NCBI GenBank assembly: GCA_003667245.1
Contig: RCNN01000332.1
Span: 1-30,193, forward strand
Direction of reading: 5' to 3'
DNA length: 30,193 nucleotides
Source: Heterostelium multicystogenum
Lineage: Eukaryota; Evosea; Eumycetozoa; Acytosteliales; Acytosteliaceae
Shown here: in pieces, positions 11,998 through 22,876 of the stretch
Layout of the letters: each line of letters opens with the position of its first letter
How positions within the stretch are numbered: position 1 is the stretch's first letter
Made by a program: the position numbers and the translations under genes
Notes under the pieces: model-generated
Database searches by the model: none
Told to the model about the DNA's origin: nothing
Seen by the model: only the letters and a program-made list of their open reading frames with translations

Positions 11998-14900
11998 TTA
12001 TTTTTTCTCTTCAAGTTCAACTGATTTGGTAGTTTTTAGTCTTCATCATTGATTTGAACTTATAAAATATTCTAGTTCTCCTTGATCTATTGTAGAGAAT
12101 CATTAAGATAGTCAGAGCCAATAAAACAAATACTGCAACACCAACTGCAATTCCTATGATTGCACCTTTCGATAGCTTTGGATCTTGACATTTGTCATAT
12201 TGATCAGTGACCAAAACTGAGAAATCAGGATCCAATACGATTGTTTGATCATAAAATGGAATATTGATTCCAATGTATGATTTATCATTCGATCCTGTTG
12301 ATTCAATCAATCTTGTTGTTGCAGCTTGTGGTTTGCCATCGATGAGTGCTCTTTGAACAAATCTACCAACAAGAATCTTTCCATTGTATTGAATCTTGAT
12401 ATACTCCAAATCATCTTTGTTTGCTGAGGTTTCAATTGATGATGAACATTCTTTGTCAATCGAATCGAATTTTGTTGACATTCTCAGTTGGAGGTAATGG
12501 AGATTCGATTTGAATGAAATAATGATCGAGTGAGATTGTATATTTCAAACTGAAAGGTGCCAATGTGATGTTCAATCCTGCAAATTCGACAACTCTTTGT
12601 TGATCTGACCAATCGATTGTGATGTATAAGTTGGTTTCATTGTTGATTGGAATTGAATAGTTATATGTGTTGTTGTTGTTTGATGTGACAACTGTCCATT
12701 TCTTGTTCAAGAGTGAATATCTGTTGCTTACTGAATTCTGTGAATCAATTTCGACCAATTCTTCAATCGAAATTTCGAGATTGATTTCTGATTTTGGATC
12801 TGAAATCACACTTGGTTCTCTGGGTTTGGTAGCGGTTTAGGAATTGGGACAGGTTGACCTTCACAATTTGGTCCAAAAAATCCTTGATTGCATTGACACT
12901 CATTGTTTAGAATGCATATACCATTGTTTGAGCATTTGTTCGTGCAAGAAAATGTTGGACTAGGTGTATCAGTGGGCTGGACAGGAATTACTGGCATTGG
13001 ATTGGTTGGCATACCATCATATATTCTATGGATAATTGATTGATTGAAGAGACTAAGATCATATGTTGAGTATCCATTAATATTGTCGTATGAATCTACT
13101 AAACCATACAATGAAAGAGAGATATTTCCAAATCCCAGTAGGCCGGGATTATAACAGTATATCTAAATGAACACTGTATAAAAGAAATGCATTCAGTATG
13201 GTTTGCATCGATTGATTTGATAGTTCCATTTTGAGAAGTCATATATAAAACCGGAGCTATTGATCTGAACTGAATATCATCGATTATCTCTACATATACC
13301 TCAACTTGTGATTGGACAGAGGCAATTACTGGGGTAGTATCAATATAGAACCTGGTTAAAATAGGAGGATTGATATCAGGTTTAGATTTACAAATGATAT
13401 CCAAATATAAATCATTTTTGTTGACTTTCATAAAAGGATTGAATAAATTAGGATTATTTGAATCGGATTCTCTTAAAACCATCGGAAAGAGCTGATGAAA
13501 ACTATTGTATATCTCTGGCTTCTGCAAAAGTCCATATTCAAATCCAATGAATATGATTTTTCGACATTCTTTGTGACTCCACTGAAATCGAAAATGATTG
13601 GAATTGGATTGTATTCACCTCTTACGACAACACTACCTCTTACTGGTGTATTCTTCACAAAAATCCTGTCCAAAACACTGGAATGATATATTCAATTTGA
13701 TTTCTTGGTCAAATTGAAGCGAAAACTGATTGAATGAGGGGTGGCATCATTATTACATTAGATGTAGATAATTGAGAAAGCTTGGCACTTGGAAACTTTG
13801 ATAAGAGGAACTTTGAAGGTATATCAACTCTTCCAAGAATAGTCATTGGTATCTGATCCCCGTTGCTTGAAAGAAATGGTATATAGGGTACATTAAACAT
13901 AAATATCCTGCATATGAACCATTTTTGAATATAGGATCCAACCAATATCGTATTTTTAGTCGTAAACTTAGACTCCAATAGTTGCAGCTGGACCCTAGGT
14001 AAGCAACTTGGATCCAAATAAGCGATTTTCAAAAAGAAATTATCTGTAATGATACCAGTTGAAGAAGAACTTTGATTAGTCTGGAAGTCAAGTATGTTCT
14101 CTGGATACCAAAAAGCACCAATTTCTATTAAAATTGTAAACAAGTTAATAATAATCGACCATAACATAAATAGGCAAATTTATATACTTGTACTTATAGG
14201 TGCGATCACTGTGGATGTTGATGGTATGAATTCGTTACTTCTATATGTTGATGTTAAACCGGATACGGATTGTATAATAATTCTATAATTACTATCATGA
14301 ATATAACCTGGCGTAATGGATATACCACTGAAATTTCCATGCCATATTGTTCCACTAACCAAGTTGCTTTGGGTAAGTATGAATGTTCCTTCCCCTCTGG
14401 ATCACTATCTTCAATAAAAGTAATACTAAAAATGCCACTTTCTGGATCAGTAGCTTCAACTCTATAGATATATAGATAGACATTGTTTTGAGGATCTGGA
14501 GAAATTGAAAAGAAATCAAGGTAGGTGGAGTAGTATCTATTTGCGATTGTTAATATCATTGATAAGTAAATTTAGAATATTTTTGGGTTGGTTAAAGTTT
14601 GGTTACCTTTTTGTGGAATTGGATTATTATAGGTTCTTGGGTTAATTGTTTGATCTTGGTACGTTGTTTGAACAGTCATTGATGGAGTATAAACAGAAAA
14701 TGGATAATTCAAATACGTGATTATATTTTTTAAGAGTGCCCATACCATATCCAAGTGGGTATCTAAAAATTCATTGTTATATCATTATATTGGATTTTGA
14801 ATGAATCCGATTGCCCAAGTGTAAAGTTTGTTCGAGTATATAGATTGGCACCAATAGCTATTTCATAATTACTATTTGTAATTAAATCTTTATTCCTGGC

Positions 14901-16003
14901 ATCTAAAGATTAAGAAATGTCAATAACAATTCACTTAATATGATACAAAAGATTGAGATGAAACATACATTCGAAACCTTTGGAAATGGTAGTATTGTAG
15001 ATTTCTGAAAGTTTACCATTGATATAGCTGACTTGTTGATTGAACTTTATACTTGGTGTCATCGGTGTTTGTAATACATAAGTTGCTGTTGAAGTTTTAG
15101 ATGAATACCCAATGAAAGTTGGAGTATAATATTGATTTGGAGGGTTTGTATATCCTGCCAGAGCATAGTATCTATTTCCCACAGCTTGATTTGAAAAAGC
15201 TAGTGATAATGGGAGTGCTATTAAAGGTTGCTGTCACAATGGACTCTATAGGATATATATCAAAATTCTTGGCAAGACTGATATGTTAAAGCTTACGAAA
15301 GGATTAGTTAACCGTTGTGGAATCTTCAATCCAGTTACTGGATCTTGAATGTTGATAAACAAATCACTTTCTGTGTAGTTACAACCCAAACATGATAGGG
15401 TCGATCGAATATGTAATATCCACTAGAATACTTTAATAGGCTGAATGTTGCAAAGGAAACAAGTTGGTAATGTCACCATCGAGCACACTTCTCGGATAGT
15501 ACATTATGTAATTGAGCTGTATCAAATAGAGTGCTTGAAGAGAAGTTTGTCTATCTGTAAGCCAATCGATGTGAGACTTGAAATCCAGGCACCTGGTTTA
15601 ATACAATTGAAATTAAAATCCAATCGTTTCTTTCCACCTCCAGAAACTTCTATTTGGTATCGAAACGCCCGAAGGGGCAACATTTACCTTCAACGCAAAA
15701 GTGACTTCGCTTTGAACTTATCGTTTCCATCTTTTGGGACAATATTTCTAAAGTCGTATTGAGTGTAACAGGAAATGCAGTAACATTTTTTGCTATAAAA
15801 CTATATTAAAAGTACAATTTGGTTTTTCCATAAACATTTATATTATCAACTATGTTGTGCTGTCAAATCCACTACAAAATTTGATCGATGACTTGGAATT
15901 AACAAAGTTTCAAGAGTTATTTAAATAAGATCTTTTTCGAACATACATCCATTAGATATGACAGAAATGCAATCAACATTATCATAATCCTATAAAAATA
16001 CAT
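11998..16003 (-). CDS. ComC-like EGF-domain cell-surface protein, copy 3
   Basis: Third tandem paralog. Start at 16003, chosen because it gives a clear signal peptide (MYFYRIMIMLIAFLSYLMD) followed directly by an 87-nt intron (15860-15946, GTATGT donor) in the same place as in copy 1. The next exon reads HNIVDNINVYG, then KPNCTFNIVL after removing one base from the A run on the coding strand (T5 at about 15824-15828), restoring the YG-x-PNC landmark of the family. Other introns: 14903-14968, 14537-14606, 14125-14193. It ends with Pro/Thr linker, EGF domain, membrane-proximal domain, TM helix (GAIIGIAVGVAVFVLLALT) and a basic tail. The frame stops at 12017, but a one-base correction continues to a KSVELEEKK-type end with stop at 11998, matching copy 2. 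Further indels: 12517-12519 (+1) and 12816-12819 (-1). Probable surface receptor or adhesion/communication protein; partner unknown. Confidence 0.83.
12138..12950 (-). repeat. Near-identical block, copy 3 (EGF plus membrane-proximal domain)
   Basis: Matches the corresponding blocks of copies 1 and 2. At several sites copy 3 agrees with copy 1 against copy 2 (for example GTTTGATC versus GATTGATC, GGAATTG versus GAAATTG). Next to the TM helix it agrees with copy 2 against copy 1, giving a mosaic. Confidence 0.85.
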
Positions 16004-16054
16004 GTTATCTATCTTTTATTTGTCTATGAAATGGTTATCATTCATTTTCATATC

Positions 16055-16237
16055 TCACAAGATGAAAATAATCAGGTCAAAAAAAAAATGTTTTGGATTC
16101 AGTTGAACCCCTAAATATTTAATATCATCATGCTTACTTGGAAATCTTTGCAAAATTTTGAAAGTAACATGTCCTGTGATCAACACCCCTCCAAAGCCTT
16201 GAAGTGGAAAACTGATAAATGAATTTGGACAACTCAT
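16055..16237 (-). CDS. Possible small ORF (60 aa), unrecognised
   Basis: An ATG-started 60-codon ORF beginning MSCPNSFISFPLQGFGG lies between the RhoGEF stop and the start of ComC-like copy 3. Its first 50 residues have a balanced, protein-like composition, but the end runs into a poly-T stretch (HFFFDLIIFIL). No motif is recognised. It may be a small gene, an exon remnant or chance. Confidence 0.2.
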   Translation of the reverse strand: MSCPNSFISFPLQGFGGVLITGHVTFKILQRFPSKHDDIKYLGVQLNPKHFFFDLIIFIL

Positions 16238-16258
16238 TTATTAATAATAAGTTAAAGT

Positions 16259-19200
16259 TTAAGTGCTATTATTTTCATTTCTATTTCGCCTGATTGTCCT
16301 TGGGATGACTTTACAATGGTCTGGAGGTTCTTGATCATTTTTGATGGTCTGGAATGAAGCTCCATTCTGATTAGACTGTACTGTGAAATCGCAGGTTATC
16401 CAATGAAGAATTTGAGCTGTATATTCTCCTTGAGTGATTTCAGTGTGGGCCTGCTCTTGTGTTGATTTCAACATGTCTTGGATCTAAATGGTGGACAACT
16501 AACTTTGATCTGTGGCATTCGTTAGTAATTAAACCCTAATACTGACTTCGATTAAGAGGAACTTACTGTAATTGAATCGGTAGATGCAGGAATGCTTGGT
16601 AATGATTTCGATGTCTTTGGACTATCGTTAAATGATGGAGATCTTGGTGGCTCTGGCAGTGGTTTGTTCTTAACTGCTTTACGCCATTCGTCGAAATCGA
16701 CGTGGCTTTTTTGATTGTCTCTCACGGTCTTCAACGTATTTCTTGTAATTAGACCATGTGATTAGCCTCAATGACTTGTTTGAATTCAGCGAGCAGTGCA
16801 CTGAGCTCCTCGGGTGACTCAGTTTGGAAACCACCAGATCTGGTGACAACTGTACAGAAGCTCAAAGCTGTTAGGTTCTCCGCCGCTTGTGTTCACGCAC
16901 CAAACATGCATCGAGTGGTATATTTCCTTTGACTTTGAGTGGAGCTTGGTCGGTACGATCGTTGGCTTGAAGCGCAGAGGTAATTGGCTGAGCAAAATAC
17001 CAACAAATCGTTGAATAAATAAAAGTTTCCATGTTTTGGTTTCTTGGTATATGAGTTGAAGTATTTCCTGGAATGTGAATCCCCAACTAATGAGTTCACC
17101 TTCCTTGATCAACTTTCTTGATGGCGAAAGAATCTTTATATCGCTGCCACTCTCTGTGATTCTTGTCTGGATATCATACATTCTCATTTGACCATCAAAC
17201 TCACGCTTCTTCTCATTGACAATCGACACAATTGACTCAATTTTCTTCTGTGCCTCCTGAAGCAATGGGTATGAAGCCATTGTTGTTGGTGTTGATTTAA
17301 TCAAATCCTAAGGAAGAAAGTCATCAAGTTAGCGACCAATTTCAGCAGATGGACATGATTCTAAAGATACATACTCTAAGCAAAAGTGGGTATTTACAAA
17401 CTCTCTGTACTGGTTTAATTAGGAAAACTATCGAATGGAAGGGAACGACATCTCTTCTTGTTAAAAAGAGCCAAGGAATGAACAATTCTTTCCACGAAGT
17501 CCTGAAAAAGTGGAAAGTGCTTTCTGTTGGTTACTGCAATATACAAGTAGGACTTTAAAAATTGGATAGAGAAATAAATGCCAATGCAATCGATGCTCCA
17601 AAGTCAGTGTTGTTTGGATCAGTTGGAATTGGTAGTTCAACAAATTTCTTGTAGAGTTCATGGTTAACCATTGCAAGCTGTTCGACATTGCTAAACATTA
17701 CATTGATTTCTTCAAGTGACGATCCTTTGGCGTCTTCCTGTGCAACCATTTCCTCTTCTCATCCAAACCATGATCCCAAGTCACGGATATAGTCACGCTC
17801 TGTTACAATAATTCTTCAATGACACGTGATCTTTGGTCTGTGGCCTGTGGCATTTCTGGGTAGGTTGGGTGAAGAAGTGGGTGCCGATCTCCTGGTGGTG
17901 AAACGAGTGACTGTGATGATGGTGAAGGTGAAGTTGCAGCGATAGAAACAGAAGGAGAATCTTTGAGGTGTGATGAAGAATTGGATTGTGGGGATGCGGG
18001 TGATTGGAGCTGGTGAAGCACTGCCAGCAGTTTCGCTGCAACACTTTTCTATGTGATGTCATCTGTAGAGAAGAGCCATTGACAGAGGTCAATGTCGGTG
18101 AAATAGATGCCATCAAATCACCTTTGCTACCATTCAACTCATTTCTCTTGATTGCCCATTTTTCTAAGTTGTTTGTGGTTGACCATCCTTCAGATTCGCC
18201 ATCGGCAGAGGCATTGTCGTCCAATCCTGTTGGTGGAGAAAGGGTGCCTGTCCTGGTGAGCTGATGACCAACTCATCCTCACTGTTGCCGTCCTTCTCTT
18301 TCTCAGATCCACTGCCCAAAATAAATGAGAAGAATCTGCTTCTTTGCTGGTGAAGTTATTGTACTTTTTCTCTTTCTTTTTTCTTTCGCTCATGTCCTTG
18401 TTCTGAGTAACCTCTGACATATCGGTGAAGGTCATCTTTGAAAGCTGCAGGAGTATGTCACACCATTTCCATTCGTAATGCTAAACTCTGACTCTCCACT
18501 GTCGCTTTCCTCTGCTTCATCTGCTGACAACACAGTCACTGGTGAACTTTGTCTCACGTCTCTCTTTCTCCTTGTCAATCTTTAAGGTTCTCTTCTTTTC
18601 TCTCTCCAGAGTTTTTGTCTCTTGTCTTCAGCTTTCTTTTCGCGCTCTAATTGCTTCAGTCTCTCCTTCTCGTCTCTTCCTCCTTCTTTGATTTTTCTCT
18701 CTCTGATTCCTTTCTTTCCCTTTTCTTCCTTAACTTCTCACGCTCCTCCTTCTCAGCAAGTCGCTTTTCCTCAGCCTTCTTTTCGCGCTCCTCCTTCTCC
18801 AGCTGTGTTGTCTCTCGCGTTCCTCCTTCTCTAGCTGACGTTGCCTCTCTCGCTCTGCTTCTTTCTCTTTATCAATTGGTGGAGGCAGTGGAATGGCCAT
18901 CTTTTCTTGACTTGGTTGAGCTTGAAGTTGTGGATGTGTTGAGATTTGAACCAGATGAACTATTCAAACTAACCTCCACTGCTGCTGCGTTTCTTAGGTG
19001 GTAATTCTGGCGGTACGCCATTGTTCTTCTTTGATTCTTCCTTGTGTACATGTTCCTTACCACCTGTGTCTTTTCCTTTACAACCTCAGCCTTATCTTTC
19101 TCACCATTTAAAATTAGAATATCTCTGTGTGCTATATTGTCCATGTGATCTCTGCTCTTGAACAGCCAGCTTGACAAAAGAGCCAGGTGGCAGTGTTGAC

Positions 19201-19868
19201 TTTTCATCGAGAGCGACCAACGATACTGTATTGGGCCTTGGGTCTGTTTGCGCCATTGTTGATTGGCTCACCATTGTTGATCTTTGTTGATTTGAGCTTA
19301 ATATTCATAAAGTTCTCTTGTGGCTGTTGAGTTGTCAGCGAAGTCGAGGATACTGATCTTTGACCCTCTGGCTTTGGTGCCGAAGTGGTTGCTCTGATTC
19401 TGGTAACATTGACACTGTTTCCAGTAGCACTGGGTGCATGAGTTGGATTTGAAGTTGTCGTTGTTGGAGGAGTAGGCTTTGGTAAGGTTGATGGTGAAAA
19501 AGTGGAGGTTCTAGGTTTATTTGGTAATGGTGGTGGTGTGGATGTTGTTGTTTGTTGTGGTTGGTGTAGCTGTGGAAGTTGATGGTGGAATGGCAGGCAA
19601 TGGTTTAAGGGATCCAGTAGACTGACTTAATTTATTATTTTTAGGTGGAATTGTAGTTGGACGATTGGTGCTAGAGGATGAAGCACCAACCAATGGGCGC
19701 TACAATCGGAGCCTTTAAAGTCGCTGATCGTGTAGAACCATGATTAGGAGTAGTAGAACTCGTTGTTGTAGTTGTTGTAGTTGGAGTCAATGCATTTCCA
19801 CACTGAGTACAAAACTTTGCTGTTGCTGCACAACTTGTATTTCCACAAGATGAACAATGTTTGGTCAT
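16259..19868 (-). CDS. RhoGEF (DH-PH) with N-terminal zinc ribbon and charged coiled coil
   Basis: Protein of roughly 1,100 aa that should activate a Rac/Rho GTPase by GDP-GTP exchange. Starts MTKHCSSCGNTSCAAT; two CxxC pairs (Cys5/8 and Cys20/23) form a zinc ribbon. A Thr/Pro/Ser-rich region follows, then a highly charged Glu/Lys/Arg stretch (about 18600-18870, LEKEEREKKAEEKRLAEKE), probably coiled coil. The DH domain begins near VIEELIVTERDYIRDL (about 17790-17830), continues through INVMFSNVEQLAMVNHELY and contains the diagnostic LIKPVQRVCKYPLLLR just before an intron (17308-17374). The PH domain follows (about 17120-16760) with FYLFNDLLVFC and LKVKGNIPLDACLV. The C-terminal part has a Pro-rich NKPLPEPPRSPS segment, possibly SH3-binding, and an intron at 16484-16566. 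Several single-base indels interrupt the frame, including an extra C before LIKPVQR (about 17417). The upstream gene is divergent (SET-MYND). Confidence 0.88.
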
Positions 19869-20934
19869 TTACTACTTTGGCAATCTTCTTTCTTCTTTAC
19901 TAATATAACGTTTAGATTTTGAAGATTATGATTATGATGATGTTTATTTAACTACTAATATACAAACAAACTATAATATAATAAATATTATATTGAGTTA
20001 TTTAAACCTTTTTAAAAATACAAATAAATAATGTATAATTCTACAACTATTATTATTATTACTATTACTTTGATATCTATCAATTAATCAATCAAAAGGA
20101 GGGTGTGGAAAGTGTGAGTGGTAATAGAATCTCGGATTGTTTGAAATATCAATTATTTTTGATATATGGTATTATATATCTAATTTTAATGAACAGTGAT
20201 GATCAGATGATCTAACAAATATGATTGATTGATTGATTGATTAATTAGTGTGGCTGGGGTGATTTTCTTGTGTTTGTTAGGGGTAATTGTATAAATGTGA
20301 TATGATTGCTTAATACTATTGTTGTTGCTTGTGCTAATAATTTGCTTGATCTATGGTTGGTTGTATAAATAATGAATCAATCACTCATAACTCAATACTT
20401 GAATATAATCTGTAAAATGCTTATGTTATTATTATTGATTATGATTTGTGTAGCCAAATGATTGACCAAAGTTGTTTATTAAAAAAGGGATTTGTTTTTT
20501 TTGTTTTTTTTGTTTTTTCTTGAATGACCATGTTTATGTTAAAAAATATTAAATAAAATCTTAAAAAAAATTATGAGAATTTGATTGTTTTTATTACTTT
20601 TGAAAAGTTTGTTTGAAACTGGTAGTGATTTCATCTGATTGGTTCACTAAAAAAGCACACAACACACAACCAATTTCATTGTCAAATCCGATGTCTTCCA
20701 CCACCCAAAACCAAAACATCTTTACAAATTAAAAAAAAAGAACTATACAGCCACATCCCAAATCCAAATTCAATCCAAAGGTAAACTATCCAATTGATAC
20801 TATGATTTATTAAATCATAATGATCTGATTTAAACCAAACCATTCAGTTGACTTCACTAAGTGTAAACTAACTCATTGCAATTTGTTGTTATTATTATTA
20901 TTATTATGTCAGAGAATAGATAGATAGCTAAGTG
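19869..20934. promoter_or_regulatory. Divergent intergenic region between RhoGEF and SET-MYND genes
   Basis: About 1.07 kb without a coding exon. It is AT-rich with runs of T (20490-20520) and A (20727-20742), a TGAT tetranucleotide repeat at 20222-20242 and a TTA repeat at about 20887-20906, just upstream of the SET-MYND start. It must carry the promoters of both genes; specific elements cannot be assigned. Confidence 0.5.
20222..20242. repeat. TGAT tetranucleotide microsatellite
   Basis: Five consecutive TGAT units plus a partial unit, in the divergent intergenic region. Confidence 0.8.
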
Positions 20935-22640
20935 ATGAGTGATGCATCTACCAAAGTGGTCGAGTTGATTCCAATATCAAAGTTGGAAAATAAGAATAGA
21001 GTGGACAATATTGAGAAGATCAATGAATTGCTGGCAAAATCACTCGGTGGCAGAGCACAAAAAGACTCAATCAAGGTGGCTTCCAGTGAGCTTGGTGGGC
21101 TTGGCTGCTTTGCTCTGAAAGACATTCCTATTGGAACTCTTGTCATCGACAGGGCTGAAGCATTCGCTGGGGCAGTCGTTGAAAAAACAGCATCTTTGCA
21201 CAAATTGCATGGTTCCCATCAATGGAAACGGTCGCAATTGCCAAAAGAAGTGTGGCACAGAATACTGCAGTAAAGCATGTGAAGAATCAGATGAATTACA
21301 CAAGGAAGAATGCAGTCTCCTAATGAGGCTTCAGAGCAGAGTCAAGGCAACGCCGACCAAAACAGTGCTACTTCTCTCAAGAATTCTGTTGAAACGACAG
21401 AGAATCCTAAAAGATCAGACTTCAGATGAATCATTAAGGGCCAAAGTAGCTCTGATAGACTTTCTTGTTAATTCGTAGGTTCGCTGATCGCTCACATGCA
21501 AAAGGGAACCACTGTTACTGATCGATCGATTATCTTCATTGATCATAGATAAAAACTCATATGCTCAAAAAGACTTGGAAAGTAGGATTGGACTAGCAAC
21601 AATGACTGGATCGTTTCTACTTGGTCAACCACCACAATCGGTTACTGCAAAAGAAGTCGAAATACTCTTGATTACATATGTACATTGAATTTGCAACTCA
21701 TTCACAATGAACGATATGTTCTACTCCATGGTGACGGGTACTGCCTTTTTCCCTGAGCTATCATTCTTCAATCATTCGTAAGTTGAATGGCAAAAGCTGA
21801 GTAGGCTTGGTACTAACATGGACTTCTCAAGTTGCCAACCAAATTTGATTGCGATTACTTGCAAAAAGAAAATATCATTGCACGCAATTAGGCCCATAAA
21901 GACAGGTGATGAGTTGACGATATCTTACGTTGATGTAACAGAGAGTGCATTGGACAGAAACAAGAGTCTGATGGAAACGTTCTTCTTTGAGTGTAAATGT
22001 AAATCTTGCTGCGATGTCAGATCAGAGAAGCGAGCGGATATGTACTTCCTTTGTATGGAATGTAAAGGACGAGTTGATTTTATTTTGGCAACAGCAATGG
22101 CGAGATTGTTGCGAAATGTATGCAATGTAAGAAGTCAAGTCCAGCCAAAGAGTTGTCGATGGCAGCCGAAAGAGTGTTGAAGGAGCTTATGGAGATCGTG
22201 ATGAACTTCCAGCAAACCAATAAGATAAAGCGCCCCCAAAGTCGAGTCAGCCCTAGAGAAATGTAGCAAGCTATTTCACTCAGGTGACAGAAGAAGCTAT
22301 TCCATTTTAGTCGATATAGCAAAATATGATGCAGAATACATTTGTGGAGTTATATAATCAAGGCTATCCTCCCGAGCCAAAACTGAGAGAAGTCTTTAAA
22401 GGCCTCAGTCTCCGAATTTACAATTATCATACAATCCATTTTGGAGCAGATCATCCAGATACCATACGATACAAATCACAATATCTTTCAGCGTATGTAT
22501 ACATTAGTTCATTTACATTCCAATACTGGATCTGACACCTAAATCAAATCTATTCTAGAATTGGAAGAGAAGCTGAATCCAGAAAAGTTTTAGAGGAATG
22601 TAGAAAGTATTATGGTTGGTGTTATCCAGAATTTTATTGA
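20935..22640 (+). CDS. SET and MYND domain protein (SMYD-type methyltransferase family)
   Basis: Start at 20935 (MSDASTKVVELIP). The N-terminal half of the split SET domain is ELGGLGCFALKDIPIGTLV. It is interrupted by a MYND zinc finger (CTNC, then KKCGTEYCSKACEESDELH, ending HKEEC), which binds peptide partners. SET resumes with CNSFTMNDMFYS, GTAFFPELSFFNHS|CQPNL and GDELTISYVDV, the cofactor and catalytic motifs, then the post-SET cysteines FFECKCKSC. The C-terminal helices end HTIHFGADHPDTIRY...RKVLEECRKYYG. Introns: 21778-21831, splitting NHS|CQPN and containing a perfect TACTAAC, and 22493-22558 (GTATGT donor). Another intron near 21476-21547 is likely but its junction could not be resolved. 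One extra A in a six-A run at about 21181-21186 breaks the frame before MYND; other shifts lie near 21690 and 22100-22320. Such proteins methylate lysines in histones or other proteins; the target here is unknown. Confidence 0.88.
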
Positions 22641-22876
22641 AAGAGCACTCATAAAGTTAGATTTAAAGAAAATTTATTAAAATGTTAATAATAATAATTT
22701 GAGGGATTGGATGGATTTGATTGATTTCTACAATGTCTTGACATTAATTGATTGATTGGTTTATGATTGTTATCCATGCCATAATTAATTATGACATGTT
22801 TTAGATTGAAAAAAAAATAAAACTATTTAATTAGGTTTGATTTTAAAGTAATGCTGGATAGTTGAGTGTTGTTGGT
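22641..22876. other. Convergent intergenic region
   Basis: AT-rich 236-bp gap between the SET-MYND stop (plus) and the VAMP7 stop (minus). It should hold both 3' UTRs; nothing else is seen. Confidence 0.5.

Noticed and set aside
15445..15762. 105-codon plus-strand ORF
   Set aside because: It is antisense to the N-terminal exon of ComC-like copy 3, whose minus-strand reading keeps family landmarks and shared intron positions. The plus-strand translation has no motif.
3552..16003. Reading the ComC-like loci as pseudogenes
   Set aside because: The disruptions are private one-base indels, mostly in homopolymers, in otherwise near-identical copies. Splice sites and motifs are preserved, and unrelated housekeeping genes show the same defects.
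3552..16003. Classifying the array as TgrB/TgrC adhesion genes
   Set aside because: No IPT/TIG-type repeats were recognised. The EGF plus membrane-proximal domain plus single TM layout fits ComC-like proteins better.
18622..19004. Ser/Phe/Leu-rich plus-strand ORFs
   Set aside because: They are the antisense of the Glu/Lys/Arg-rich coiled-coil region of the RhoGEF; the composition is explained by that.
22740..22800. TTGATTGATTGGTT and ATTAATTATGAC motifs as a possible regulatory cluster
   Set aside because: Such short AT-rich motifs are common throughout these intergenic regions, and this is a 3'-3' convergent gap.
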